DNA of 46,113 nt from Dysgonomonas sp. HGC4 (lineage in GTDB: Bacteria; Bacteroidota; Bacteroidia; Bacteroidales; Dysgonomonadaceae): the NCBI RefSeq assembly GCF_001261715.1, contig NZ_CVRU01000170.1, positions 1-46,113 on the forward strand, written 5' to 3'. Every line of letters starts with the position of its first letter. Position 1 is the stretch's first letter. Both the position numbers and the translations under genes were made by a program. The notes beneath the pieces were generated by a model that worked only from the letters and a program-made list of their open reading frames with translations, was not told the origin of the DNA and ran no database searches. Below, one piece after another: positions 18,001 through 26,544 of the stretch.

Positions 18001-20016
18001 ATGAAAAGAATCGCTTTTATTATTCTATATATATGTGCGTCTGTGCTTGTTACTCAGGCACAACAACCCCGTTTTATTTTTGATAACGACAGTACTAAAA
18101 CAGAAACTCCAGCTCCTCAGAGAGCATCAAATAGCAAAACACCATCGGTCAACCTCGATTCTTTAAATAAAGTCCCACCTGCTATATCTTCTTGGAATAT
18201 CGATCCTCGCTTGGGTGAGCGTATTCCTATCCCAATGGACACCATGTTATATGGTTTCCACAGAGAAAGTTTAGTTGAAGGTCAAGGATTAGCAATCGGA
18301 TATCTTGGTAACTGGGGATCACCAGCTTACTCTAAACTCTTTATTGAGCAGGACGATGCTTCTCTCTTTCAGTTTCTCGATCCTTATAAATTCTATTACA
18401 AAACACCCGGTAATCAACGCTTTCTGAGCACCAAGCAGCCCTACTCCAATATCATGTATCAATCGGGAGGAAGCCGTCAGAGCAAAGAAGAAAGATTCAC
18501 CGGAGAAATATCTATCAGCTTCAATAAAAACCTCACTGTAGGTTTCGACATTGACTATGTATATTCCAGAGGTTTTTACCAATACAACCCCGATAAACAA
18601 ATCAATTACGATTTCTATACGGCTTATATCAGCGATAAATATCAAATGCACGCATTTGTAGCTAATAATAACTTCACCCATTCTGAAAATGGTGGTATAA
18701 CAGAGGATGGTTATTTAAATGGTACAGATAAAGAGAACGTAGGGAAAGACAACACAATGAGTTTTCAAACTCATCTTTCCGAAACTTGGAATTATCTGAG
18801 AGGAAAACATCTATACATGACCAATAAATACAATCTGGGATATGAAAAGGAAGGAACTGAGAAATTTATTCCCGTTGCCAGTGTTATTCTAACCAATAGC
18901 TATACCGATCAACGCCGTAGATTTTACAGCAGAAACGTTGAGGCTTTGGATAAATTTTATAATTATACCCCAAAAGCTGGTACTCAAAGCGCACCAGTTA
19001 ACGACCAAATGGCATATTATTCATTAAAGAATACGCTTGCCGTTTCTCTAAACGAAGGTTTTAGAGATTGGGTTAAATTTGGCTTAACGGCTTTCATCGA
19101 AAATGACAGAAGAACTTTCCGAATGCCATCAGAAGAATTCGGATGGATTGCGACACGTGATACAACTCAGAACTCAACATTTATTGGGGGGATACTTTCT
19201 AAAGAGAAAGGTGAATTTCTAAAATATAACCTTTATGCAGACCTCGGAGTACTAGGTGATGACATAGGAGAGTTTAAACTAAAAGCTGACATCAGCACAA
19301 CCATTAATATAAAAGGTCAGAAAGCGATAGTAAAGGCAAACGGATATGTGAAAAATCTGGTTCCTCAATTATTTCAAAACAGTTTCAGATCTAAGTATTA
19401 CACTTGGCAAAAAGAATTCAGTAATACCAAACGTATATTTGTAGGAGGTGAAATTTATATTCCTCATACTGAAACCCGGTTGAGTGGAGGAGTAGAAAAC
19501 ATAAGCAATTACATCTATTTCAACAATCTAGAAGGGATTCAAATGACAAGTCCAACACAAGATGGAGGTAGTGTACGAGTAGTTTCACTTCGTCTAGATC
19601 AGAATTTACATTATGGCATTTTACATTGGGACAACCAAGTTTCTTATCAGATGAGTGATAAGGAAGATGTTATTCCCGTTCCTACATTAAGTTTATATAC
19701 CAATCTGTATATAAAAGCTAAATTAGCGAAAGTATTAACTATGCAATTAGGTGTAGACGCTCATTATCACACTAAATACTATGCACTAGGCTACGATCCA
19801 GCTTTAGGGCAATTTGTCAATCAGGACGAAGTTCAAATAGGCAATTTTCCGTTCGCTACTGCCTATGCCAATTTTCACTTAAAGAAGACCCGTTTTTTTG
19901 TGATGATGTATAATGTGGCTAAAGATTTTGGGGACTCCAATTATTTCACAGTACCTCACTATCCGGTAAACCCTATGATCTTTAAATTCGGACTATCTTG
20001 GAACTTTACTAATTGA
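18001..20016 (+). CDS. Putative outer-membrane porin (PF14121 type)
   Basis: A 671-residue exported protein: the signal peptide ends near TQAQ, then comes a Pro/Ser-rich linker and a long region of alternating aromatic strands (TVGFDIDYVYSRGFYQYN, and similar), ending in FKFGLSWNFTN with aromatic residues typical of a final barrel strand. The pattern matches the Bacteroidetes putative-porin family. It would let small solutes cross the outer membrane; the solute is unknown. The frame opens with two GTG codons; the ATG at 18001 is chosen. The next gene starts 14 bp after its stop, so a periplasmic-binding-like partner is probably cotranscribed. Confidence 0.87.
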   Translation: MKRIAFIILYICASVLVTQAQQPRFIFDNDSTKTETPAPQRASNSKTPSVNLDSLNKVPPAISSWNIDPRLGERIPIPMDTMLYGFHRESLVEGQGLAIGYLGNWGSPAYSKLFIEQDDASLFQFLDPYKFYYKTPGNQRFLSTKQPYSNIMYQSGGSRQSKEERFTGEISISFNKNLTVGFDIDYVYSRGFYQYNPDKQINYDFYTAYISDKYQMHAFVANNNFTHSENGGITEDGYLNGTDKENVGKDNTMSFQTHLSETWNYLRGKHLYMTNKYNLGYEKEGTEKFIPVASVILTNSYTDQRRRFYSRNVEALDKFYNYTPKAGTQSAPVNDQMAYYSLKNTLAVSLNEGFRDWVKFGLTAFIENDRRTFRMPSEEFGWIATRDTTQNSTFIGGILSKEKGEFLKYNLYADLGVLGDDIGEFKLKADISTTINIKGQKAIVKANGYVKNLVPQLFQNSFRSKYYTWQKEFSNTKRIFVGGEIYIPHTETRLSGGVENISNYIYFNNLEGIQMTSPTQDGGSVRVVSLRLDQNLHYGILHWDNQVSYQMSDKEDVIPVPTLSLYTNLYIKAKLAKVLTMQLGVDAHYHTKYYALGYDPALGQFVNQDEVQIGNFPFATAYANFHLKKTRFFVMMYNVAKDFGDSNYFTVPHYPVNPMIFKFGLSWNFTN

Positions 20017-20030
20017 TACACCTTAAAATA

Positions 20031-20846
20031 ATGAAAAGTAAAAAGCAAATTTACATCGCTTTAGTATTACTAATAGCAATAGCTGCTATTGCTTACATTA
20101 TTACACAAAACAAAAACACACCTGTACATCGCGACTATACCGAGATAGAAGAGAGTGGTATATTACGTATTGTAACGGATCTCAATCCCATAGGATATTT
20201 CGTGTCATCCGACACTGTTGCGGGCTTTAATTATGAACTTCTCCAAGCATTACAACAGTTTACAAAGATAAAATTCGAAGTATCCGTGCAGAATAGCTTA
20301 GATAAGAATTTTGAGGGTTTGAAAACTGGGAAATACGATCTTGTAGCCTGCAATATCCCCATTAATTCTAGCCTGAAAAACGAATACAATTTTACAGAAG
20401 CGATCATCAATAATAGACTAGTATTAGTTCAACGTAAAGCCGAATTCAACCATAATATTGAACCTATTCGGAATCATCTTGATTTAGGAAAAAAGACTTT
20501 ATATGTATCAGCCGACTCTCCAAGTATATTCCGACTACAAAATCTATCGCATGAAATTGGCGATACAATATTTATCATAGAAGATGATACTTATCAAGCC
20601 AATCAACTAGCATTAATGGTAGCCGCAGGAGAAATAGATTATACAGTATGCGACATAAAAACTGCGGAAAGCTTATCAAAGAAAATACCCGAACTGGATA
20701 TAAAAACAGATATCGGCTTTACTCATTTCGAAGCTTGGGCAGTAAGGGCTAACTCTCCCGTTCTTCTTGATTCTCTAAATACATGGATCAATAAGTTTAA
20801 AGCAACCAAAGAATACACCAATATCCTCAAAAGGTATTATAAATAA
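20031..20846 (+). CDS. Membrane-anchored periplasmic substrate-binding domain protein
   Basis: A 271-residue protein with one N-terminal membrane anchor (IYIALVLLIAIAAIAYII), then a type II periplasmic-binding (SBP_bac_3) fold: LRIVTDLNPIGYF, GFNYELLQALQQFTKIKFE, GKYDLVACNIP, and a closing NTWINKFKATKEY. It resembles the N-terminal half of the lytic transglycosylase MltF but lacks the transglycosylase domain, so it probably binds a small ligand at the membrane. The frame opens at a TTG overlapping the porin stop; the ATG at 20031 is preferred. Operon partner: the porin. No ABC permease is adjacent. Confidence 0.82.
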   Translation: MKSKKQIYIALVLLIAIAAIAYIITQNKNTPVHRDYTEIEESGILRIVTDLNPIGYFVSSDTVAGFNYELLQALQQFTKIKFEVSVQNSLDKNFEGLKTGKYDLVACNIPINSSLKNEYNFTEAIINNRLVLVQRKAEFNHNIEPIRNHLDLGKKTLYVSADSPSIFRLQNLSHEIGDTIFIIEDDTYQANQLALMVAAGEIDYTVCDIKTAESLSKKIPELDIKTDIGFTHFEAWAVRANSPVLLDSLNTWINKFKATKEYTNILKRYYK

Positions 20847-21060
20847 TATCTGTCCAATCATTTTTATTAGTAACTTCGAAGGATAAATATAGAGTAATTG
20901 ATAAATATCTACAATTTTCATCCATTGAGTAATTCGGTATAACCTCTCACTATTGGGAGCAACGATAGGAATAATAAGAGATTGGCCTTCAAATAAAGCA
21001 GGCTTATTAACTATCTGAGTATAATATATGATGAAAATTGATTAAAAATGCAAAGTAGAC

Positions 21061-21091
21061 TTTGCAATAAGACAAAAAAAAATTACCTTCG
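21061..21091 (+). promoter_or_regulatory. Promoter of the AAA ATPase gene
   Basis: TTTG (21061-21064), a 19-nt spacer, then TACCTTCG (21084-21091), close to the Bacteroidetes consensus. It places transcription start near 21097, just ahead of the GTG at 21111 and so supports that start. Confidence 0.6.
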
Positions 21092-21110
21092 TAGACTTAA
21101 TCGGTAGATT

Positions 21111-22301
21111 GTGGAATCCTTTTTCAGAACGCATAAATATTTAGTAGAGCACTTGGGCAGCAACGTCGAAAGACGGTTGATGGACGAGATTAATTGGAAT
21201 GATCGTCTTATAGCAGTCAAAGGAACTAGAGGTGTCGGTAAAACCACGTTTTTATTGCAATATGCAAAAAAATTCAGTGATTTAGATGGACGAGATTGTT
21301 TGTATATCAATATGAATAATTTTTCGTTCACTTGTCGTACCATATACGACTTTGCCGAAGAATTTTGTTTCAAAGGTGGAAAAACTCTTCTAATAGATCA
21401 GGTATTTAAGTATCCCAATTGGGCTAGTGAACTGAGATTATGTTATGACAAGTTCCCTGAGCTTAATATAGTTTTTACCTGTTCGACAGTTATGCAATTG
21501 GATGAAAATCCAGAAATTGCATCTATTGTGCGTCATTATAATCTGAGAGGATTTTCGTTTCGCGAATTTTTGAATATTATCACAGATAGTAAACTTGAGC
21601 CGGTTTCTTTACCCGATATTATATCCAAGCATAAAGAAATAGCAGCAGAGATTTGCTCCAAAGTAAAACCCCTCGCCTATTTCAGAGATTATATCCATCA
21701 TGGATATTATCCCTTCTTCTTGGAAAAACGTAATTTCTCAGAGAATCTACTTAAGACTATCAACATGATGCTTGAGATAGACGTTCTTTCTATAAAACAA
21801 ATAGAACAATCGTATCTTCCTAAATTGAGGAAGTTGCTATATCTGTTGTCACTCACCTCACCCGGTAAGCCCAATATAAGCCAACTGAGTGTCGATTGCG
21901 AGATATCTAGAGCTACGGTTACCAATTATTTGGATTATCTAAAAAGTGGTCGCCTCATAAATTTACTATACAGAGAAGGTGAAGAGTTTCCTAAGAAACC
22001 CGATCTGGTTTATATGCACAACACCAATCTCATTTTTGCAATGAAACCGGGAGTTGCTAATGATCAGACACTGAGAGAAACATTCTTCTACAACCAGCTA
22101 CATCACAATAATTCAAAATTAAAGAAAGGTAGCAAAGCAGGAATTTTCCTGGTAGAAGACGATAACGAAAAATATACATTTAAAGTAGATAATCTAAAAA
22201 CAAAAGGGAACAAAAAAACCGACATCTATAATACAGCAGAAATGATGGAGATAGGCGACGGAAATACAATTCCTCTGTGGCTTTTTGGTTTTCTATACTA
22301 A
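21111..22301 (+). CDS. AAA ATPase with C-terminal DUF4143-like region
   Basis: A 396-residue ATP-binding protein. The P-loop GTRGVGKTTF is near residues 38-47 and a Walker B-like LLIDQVFKYP near 95-104, where the usual ExD glutamate reads as DQ. A helix-turn-helix-like segment (ISQLSVDCEISRATVTNYLDYL) follows near 260-281, and a C-terminal part resembles DUF4143. These AAA/DUF4143 proteins are common in Bacteroidetes; the role is unknown. It starts with GTG at 21111, supported by the promoter immediately upstream and by the family-like N-terminus (MESFFRTHKYLVEH). Confidence 0.84.
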   Translation: MESFFRTHKYLVEHLGSNVERRLMDEINWNDRLIAVKGTRGVGKTTFLLQYAKKFSDLDGRDCLYINMNNFSFTCRTIYDFAEEFCFKGGKTLLIDQVFKYPNWASELRLCYDKFPELNIVFTCSTVMQLDENPEIASIVRHYNLRGFSFREFLNIITDSKLEPVSLPDIISKHKEIAAEICSKVKPLAYFRDYIHHGYYPFFLEKRNFSENLLKTINMMLEIDVLSIKQIEQSYLPKLRKLLYLLSLTSPGKPNISQLSVDCEISRATVTNYLDYLKSGRLINLLYREGEEFPKKPDLVYMHNTNLIFAMKPGVANDQTLRETFFYNQLHHNNSKLKKGSKAGIFLVEDDNEKYTFKVDNLKTKGNKKTDIYNTAEMMEIGDGNTIPLWLFGFLY

Positions 22302-22448
22302 TTTATAAAGTAAATATTGTAATCAAATAAAGTTAAGGATTTAAGCACTAAGGCATTTTGATTAATAAACATAATCCATTCTCTTTTCAGCTTAGTCCTC
22401 TTATTTTAAAAGTTCGATAAACAACTAAATAATCAACTATTACAGAGT

Positions 22449-25400
22449 ATGGCAAAAGAGAAAAAATTTTTAACCTGTGATGGTAATCAAGCTGCAGCTC
22501 ACATATCATATATGTTTAGCGAAGTAGCTTCGATCTATCCAATCACACCATCATCAACAATGGCAGAGTATGTTGATGAATGGGCTGCTGCCGGACGTAA
22601 AAACATTTTCGGCGAAATAATAAAAGTGCAAGAAATGCAATCTGAAGCCGGTGCTGCCGGTGCTCTTCACGGATCGCTTCAGGCTGGTGCAATGACAACT
22701 ACTTACACTGCATCACAAGGTCTTTTATTGATGATCCCTAACATGTACAAAATTGCAGGGGAACTTCTTCCTTGTGTATTCCATGTTTCGGCTCGTGCAT
22801 TAGCTGCACAGGCATTATCTATCTTTGGAGACCACCAAGATGTTATGGCTGCTCGCCAGACTGGTTTTGCAATGTTCTTCTCGGGATCGGTACAAGAGGT
22901 TATGGATCTTTCTGCTGTACCTCACTTAGCTACAATAGAATCTCGCATCCCATTCATGAATATATTTGATGGATTCCGTACATCTCACGAAATTCAAAAA
23001 GTAGAATTGATGGATCAAGAGGCGCTTATTCCACTTATTGATCAAGACGGTCTTAAGGAATTCCGCAACAGAGCATTGAATCCGGAGAATCCAGTAACAC
23101 GCGGTACTGCTCAGAATGATGATATTTACTTCCAATCTCGTGAAGCATCAAATCCATTCTACGACAAAGTACCAGGTATTGTTGAAAAATATCTAGAAGA
23201 AATCTATAAAATAACTGGCCGTAAATATGGTTTATTTGATTACTATGGAGCAGAAGATGCTGACAGAGTAATCATCGCTATGGGATCTGTTACTGAGGCT
23301 ATCAAAGAGACTATCGATTTCTTGAATGCTAAAGGTGAAAAAACAGGTCTTGTTTCAGTTCACTTATATCGTCCGTTCAAGGCTGAGGCATTTATGGCTC
23401 TTATACCTAAGACTGCGAAAAGAATTGCTGTTCTTGACCGTACTAAAGAACCAGGAGCACCTGGACAACCTCTTTACTTGGATGTTAAAGACTGTTTCTA
23501 CGGAACAGAAGATGCTCCAACTATCGTTGGTGGTATCTATGGTCTTTCATCTAAAGATACTACTCCTTCTCAAATCATGTCAGTATACGAAAACTTAGCA
23601 ATGAAATTGCCTAAGAACGATTTCACTATCGGTATCGTAGATGACGTTACATTCAAATCTCTTCCCATGAAAGAAGAAGTTTCGGTTGATGATAACAACT
23701 ACGAGGCTAAATTCTACGGATTAGGTTCTGATGGTACAGTAGGAGCAAATAAAAACTCAGTGAAAATTATCGGAGAAAACACTGATAAATATTGTCAAGC
23801 ATATTTTGCTTATGACTCTAAAAAATCAGGAGGTTTCACTGCATCTCACCTTCGTTTTGGAGACAAACCTATTCGTTCAACTTATTTGGTGAATACACCA
23901 AACTTTGTAGCATGTCACGTACCTGCTTACCTTCATCTTTATGATGTAACTAAAGGGTTGAAAAAGAATGGTACTTTCCTTCTTAACTCTGTATGGGCTA
24001 AGGACGAAGTAGGTAATTATCTTCCTGATAACGTAAAAAAATATTTAGCTGTAAACAACATCAATTTCTATATCATCAACGCAACTAAAATTGCAACTGA
24101 AATAGGTCTTGGTGGACGTACAAATACAATTCTACAATCAGCATTCTTTAAGATATCAGGTGTAGTACCTTACGACTTAGCGGTAGAACAAATGAAAAAA
24201 TACATCGTTAAATCTTACGGACGTAAGGGAGAAGATGTAATTAATAAAAATTATGCTGCCGTTGATCGTGGTATCGAATTGGAAAAAGTAGAAATTCCTG
24301 CTGAATGGGCAAATCTAACTCTAGGTGCTCAAACAACAGAGGATGATGCTCCAGACTTTATCAAAAACGTTGTTCGCCCAGTAAATGCTCAACGTGGATA
24401 TGATCTACCTGTATCAGCATTTAAAGGCCGCGAAGACGGAACTTGGGATAATGGTACTACCGAATACGAAAAACGTGGTGTAGCTGCATTTGTTCCAGTA
24501 TGGCATATGGATAATTGTATCCAATGTAACCAATGTGCATATGTTTGTCCTCACGCAACAATACGCCCTTTCGTATTAGATGCTAATGAGCAAGCTCATT
24601 CTCCTGAAAGTGCATCTTTACTTAAAGCTCAAGGAAAACAATTCGATGGTATGGGATTCCGTATCCAAGTAGACGTTTTAGACTGTCTTGGTTGTGGTAA
24701 CTGTGTTGACGTTTGTCCTGGAAAGAAAGGTCAAAGTGCGCTTGAGATGGTAGAAATTGGTACTCAATACCCAGAGCAAAACAATTGGGACTTTATGGTG
24801 AAAAACGTAACCAGCAAAGCTCATTTAGTAGATATCAAACAAAACGTGAAAAACTCACAGTTTGCAACGCCATTGTTTGAGTTCTCAGGTGCATGTTCTG
24901 GTTGTGGAGAAACCCCATACATCAAACTTGTAACTCAATTGTATGGTGATAGAATGTTAATTGCTAATGCAACAGGTTGTACATCTATCTATGGAGGATC
25001 AGCTCCTTCTACTCCATACAGAAAGAATGAAGAAGGTAAAGGTCCAGCTTGGGCAAACTCTTTATTTGAAGACAATGCTGAGTTCGGTCTTGGATACGCT
25101 TTAGCAAATATCACTATGCGTGATAGAATCGAAAGATTGATGAAGCAAGCAATAGCAATGCCTGAAACTTCTGATAATACAAAAGCTACTTTCCAATCAT
25201 GGATTGATAATAAATACGAAGCAGAGAAAACCAAAGAACTACATCCTCAAATATTAGCTATCATAGAAGCTGGTGCTGACAAATGTGAAATTTGCAAAGA
25301 ATTGCTTTCATTGAAACAATATATCATCAAACGTTCTATCTGGATCTTTGGTGGTGACGGATGGGCTTATGATATAGGTTTTGGTGGTCTTGACCACGTA

Positions 25401-26021
25401 ATTGCTTCTGGTGAAGACGTTAACATTCTAGTTTTGGATACTGAGGTTTACTCAAATACAGGAGGACAATCTTCTAAATCAACTCCGGTTGCAGCTGTTG
25501 CTAAATTTGCTGCCGCAGGTAAGAAGATTCGTAAGAAAGACCTTGGTATGATTGCAACTACTTATGGTTATGTATACGTTGCTCAGGTAGCAATGGGAGC
25601 TAACCAAATGCAGTGCTTAAAAGCATTCAGAGAAGCTGAAGAGTACAAAGGACCTTCACTTATCATTGCTTATTCTCCATGTATCAGCCACGGTCTACGT
25701 AAAGGTATGGGTCAGGCTCAAGACGAAGAGAAAGCAGCAGTAGAATGCGGATACTGGCACTTGTGGCGTTACAACCCAATGTTGGAAGAAGAAGGCAAGA
25801 ACCCATTCACAATGGATAGTAAAGATCCAGACTGGAGCAAGTTCCAAGCATTCCTTGGAGATGAAGTTCGTTATACATCACTTCAAAAGTCTAATCCAAC
25901 AGAAGCTACCAGTTTATATGAAGCTGCTCAAAGCAATGCTACATGGCGCTGGAAAAGCTATAAACGCTTAGCTGCCGGAACATTTGATACTTTTAATGAA
26001 GTTAATAATCTTCCTGAATAA
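22449..26021 (+). CDS. nifJ: Pyruvate:ferredoxin (flavodoxin) oxidoreductase
   Basis: A full-length 1190-residue single-chain enzyme that oxidises pyruvate with CoA to acetyl-CoA and CO2 while reducing ferredoxin or flavodoxin, central to anaerobic metabolism in the cytoplasm. The N-terminus holds the pyruvate/TPP stretch YPITPSSTMAEYVDEWAAAG. Two 4Fe-4S motifs are CIQCNQCAYVCP (about 690) and CLGCGNCVDVCP (about 749). The C-terminal TPP domain begins with CSGCGETPY, and continues with GGDGWAYDIGFGGLDH (near 968) and YSNTGGQSSKSTP. Codons favour strong, highly expressed forms. A monocistronic unit with its own terminator. Confidence 0.97.
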   Translation: MAKEKKFLTCDGNQAAAHISYMFSEVASIYPITPSSTMAEYVDEWAAAGRKNIFGEIIKVQEMQSEAGAAGALHGSLQAGAMTTTYTASQGLLLMIPNMYKIAGELLPCVFHVSARALAAQALSIFGDHQDVMAARQTGFAMFFSGSVQEVMDLSAVPHLATIESRIPFMNIFDGFRTSHEIQKVELMDQEALIPLIDQDGLKEFRNRALNPENPVTRGTAQNDDIYFQSREASNPFYDKVPGIVEKYLEEIYKITGRKYGLFDYYGAEDADRVIIAMGSVTEAIKETIDFLNAKGEKTGLVSVHLYRPFKAEAFMALIPKTAKRIAVLDRTKEPGAPGQPLYLDVKDCFYGTEDAPTIVGGIYGLSSKDTTPSQIMSVYENLAMKLPKNDFTIGIVDDVTFKSLPMKEEVSVDDNNYEAKFYGLGSDGTVGANKNSVKIIGENTDKYCQAYFAYDSKKSGGFTASHLRFGDKPIRSTYLVNTPNFVACHVPAYLHLYDVTKGLKKNGTFLLNSVWAKDEVGNYLPDNVKKYLAVNNINFYIINATKIATEIGLGGRTNTILQSAFFKISGVVPYDLAVEQMKKYIVKSYGRKGEDVINKNYAAVDRGIELEKVEIPAEWANLTLGAQTTEDDAPDFIKNVVRPVNAQRGYDLPVSAFKGREDGTWDNGTTEYEKRGVAAFVPVWHMDNCIQCNQCAYVCPHATIRPFVLDANEQAHSPESASLLKAQGKQFDGMGFRIQVDVLDCLGCGNCVDVCPGKKGQSALEMVEIGTQYPEQNNWDFMVKNVTSKAHLVDIKQNVKNSQFATPLFEFSGACSGCGETPYIKLVTQLYGDRMLIANATGCTSIYGGSAPSTPYRKNEEGKGPAWANSLFEDNAEFGLGYALANITMRDRIERLMKQAIAMPETSDNTKATFQSWIDNKYEAEKTKELHPQILAIIEAGADKCEICKELLSLKQYIIKRSIWIFGGDGWAYDIGFGGLDHVIASGEDVNILVLDTEVYSNTGGQSSKSTPVAAVAKFAAAGKKIRKKDLGMIATTYGYVYVAQVAMGANQMQCLKAFREAEEYKGPSLIIAYSPCISHGLRKGMGQAQDEEKAAVECGYWHLWRYNPMLEEEGKNPFTMDSKDPDWSKFQAFLGDEVRYTSLQKSNPTEATSLYEAAQSNATWRWKSYKRLAAGTFDTFNEVNNLPE

Positions 26022-26045
26022 GAGAGCTTAAATATTCTAATATAG

Positions 26046-26078
26046 AAAAAGGATATCCAATCAGGATATCCTTTTTTT
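26046..26078 (+). terminator. Intrinsic terminator after nifJ
   Basis: Perfect 13-bp stem (26046-26058 with 26064-26076) and a run of seven T. Confidence 0.92.
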
Positions 26079-26182
26079 GTTAGTTACTTTCTTCTTCTAC
26101 ATTAGCTCCCTCTTAGACTATCTAATAATGGCAGAGCCATAACATGCCACTTGTATTATCTATACAAACTAGCTTAAAACAC

Positions 26183-26212
26183 AAAAGAGCAGGTAAATAT
26201 ACCTGCTCTTTT
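26183..26212 (-). terminator. Intrinsic terminator after the small membrane-anchored protein
   Basis: Perfect 13-bp stem (26183-26195 with 26200-26212) with a 4-nt loop. On the minus strand it is followed by TTTTGTGTTTT. Confidence 0.85.
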
Positions 26213-26235
26213 AATATTTATTGATAGACTATTCT

Positions 26236-26544
26236 TTAAATAGTGCTTTTACGTCTTCTTAGCAATAGAAACGATGCATAAACTAATCCAGCTACAATAA
26301 CTGGTAATACAGCATCTCCAACTGGTGAACCGACGAAGCCTCCGCCTCCCCATTCGCCTCCTCCATCTCCAGGACCGTTGTCTTCTCCCGTAGGAGCTTT
26401 TAGGCTAGGAGCTGAAGCATGCACTTCATTCACAGCGATATTATCCTTATAATAAGAATCTGAAGGTAGTAAATCCTGCGCACTCAATCCAGCACTTATG
26501 CAAAATAGAATACCTAATATTTTAAAACTTAAACATTTTCTCAT
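26236..26544 (-). CDS. Small exported protein with Gly-rich linker and C-terminal TM-Arg tail
   Basis: A 102-residue protein with a signal peptide (ending SAGLSAQ), a short polar middle, a glycine-rich linker (GPGDGGGEWGGGGF), then SPVGD directly before a hydrophobic helix (about 79-96) and a terminal RRRKSTI. Motif, helix and basic tail resemble the layout of C-terminal sorting signals such as LPxTG or PEP-CTERM, though with different motif residues. I recall small proteins of this shape in Bacteroidetes but no function for them. Its start codon overlaps the stop of the 838-residue T9SS client by 4 bp, so the two are translationally coupled. Confidence 0.78.
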   Translation of the reverse strand: MRKCLSFKILGILFCISAGLSAQDLLPSDSYYKDNIAVNEVHASAPSLKAPTGEDNGPGDGGGEWGGGGFVGSPVGDAVLPVIVAGLVYASFLLLRRRKSTI

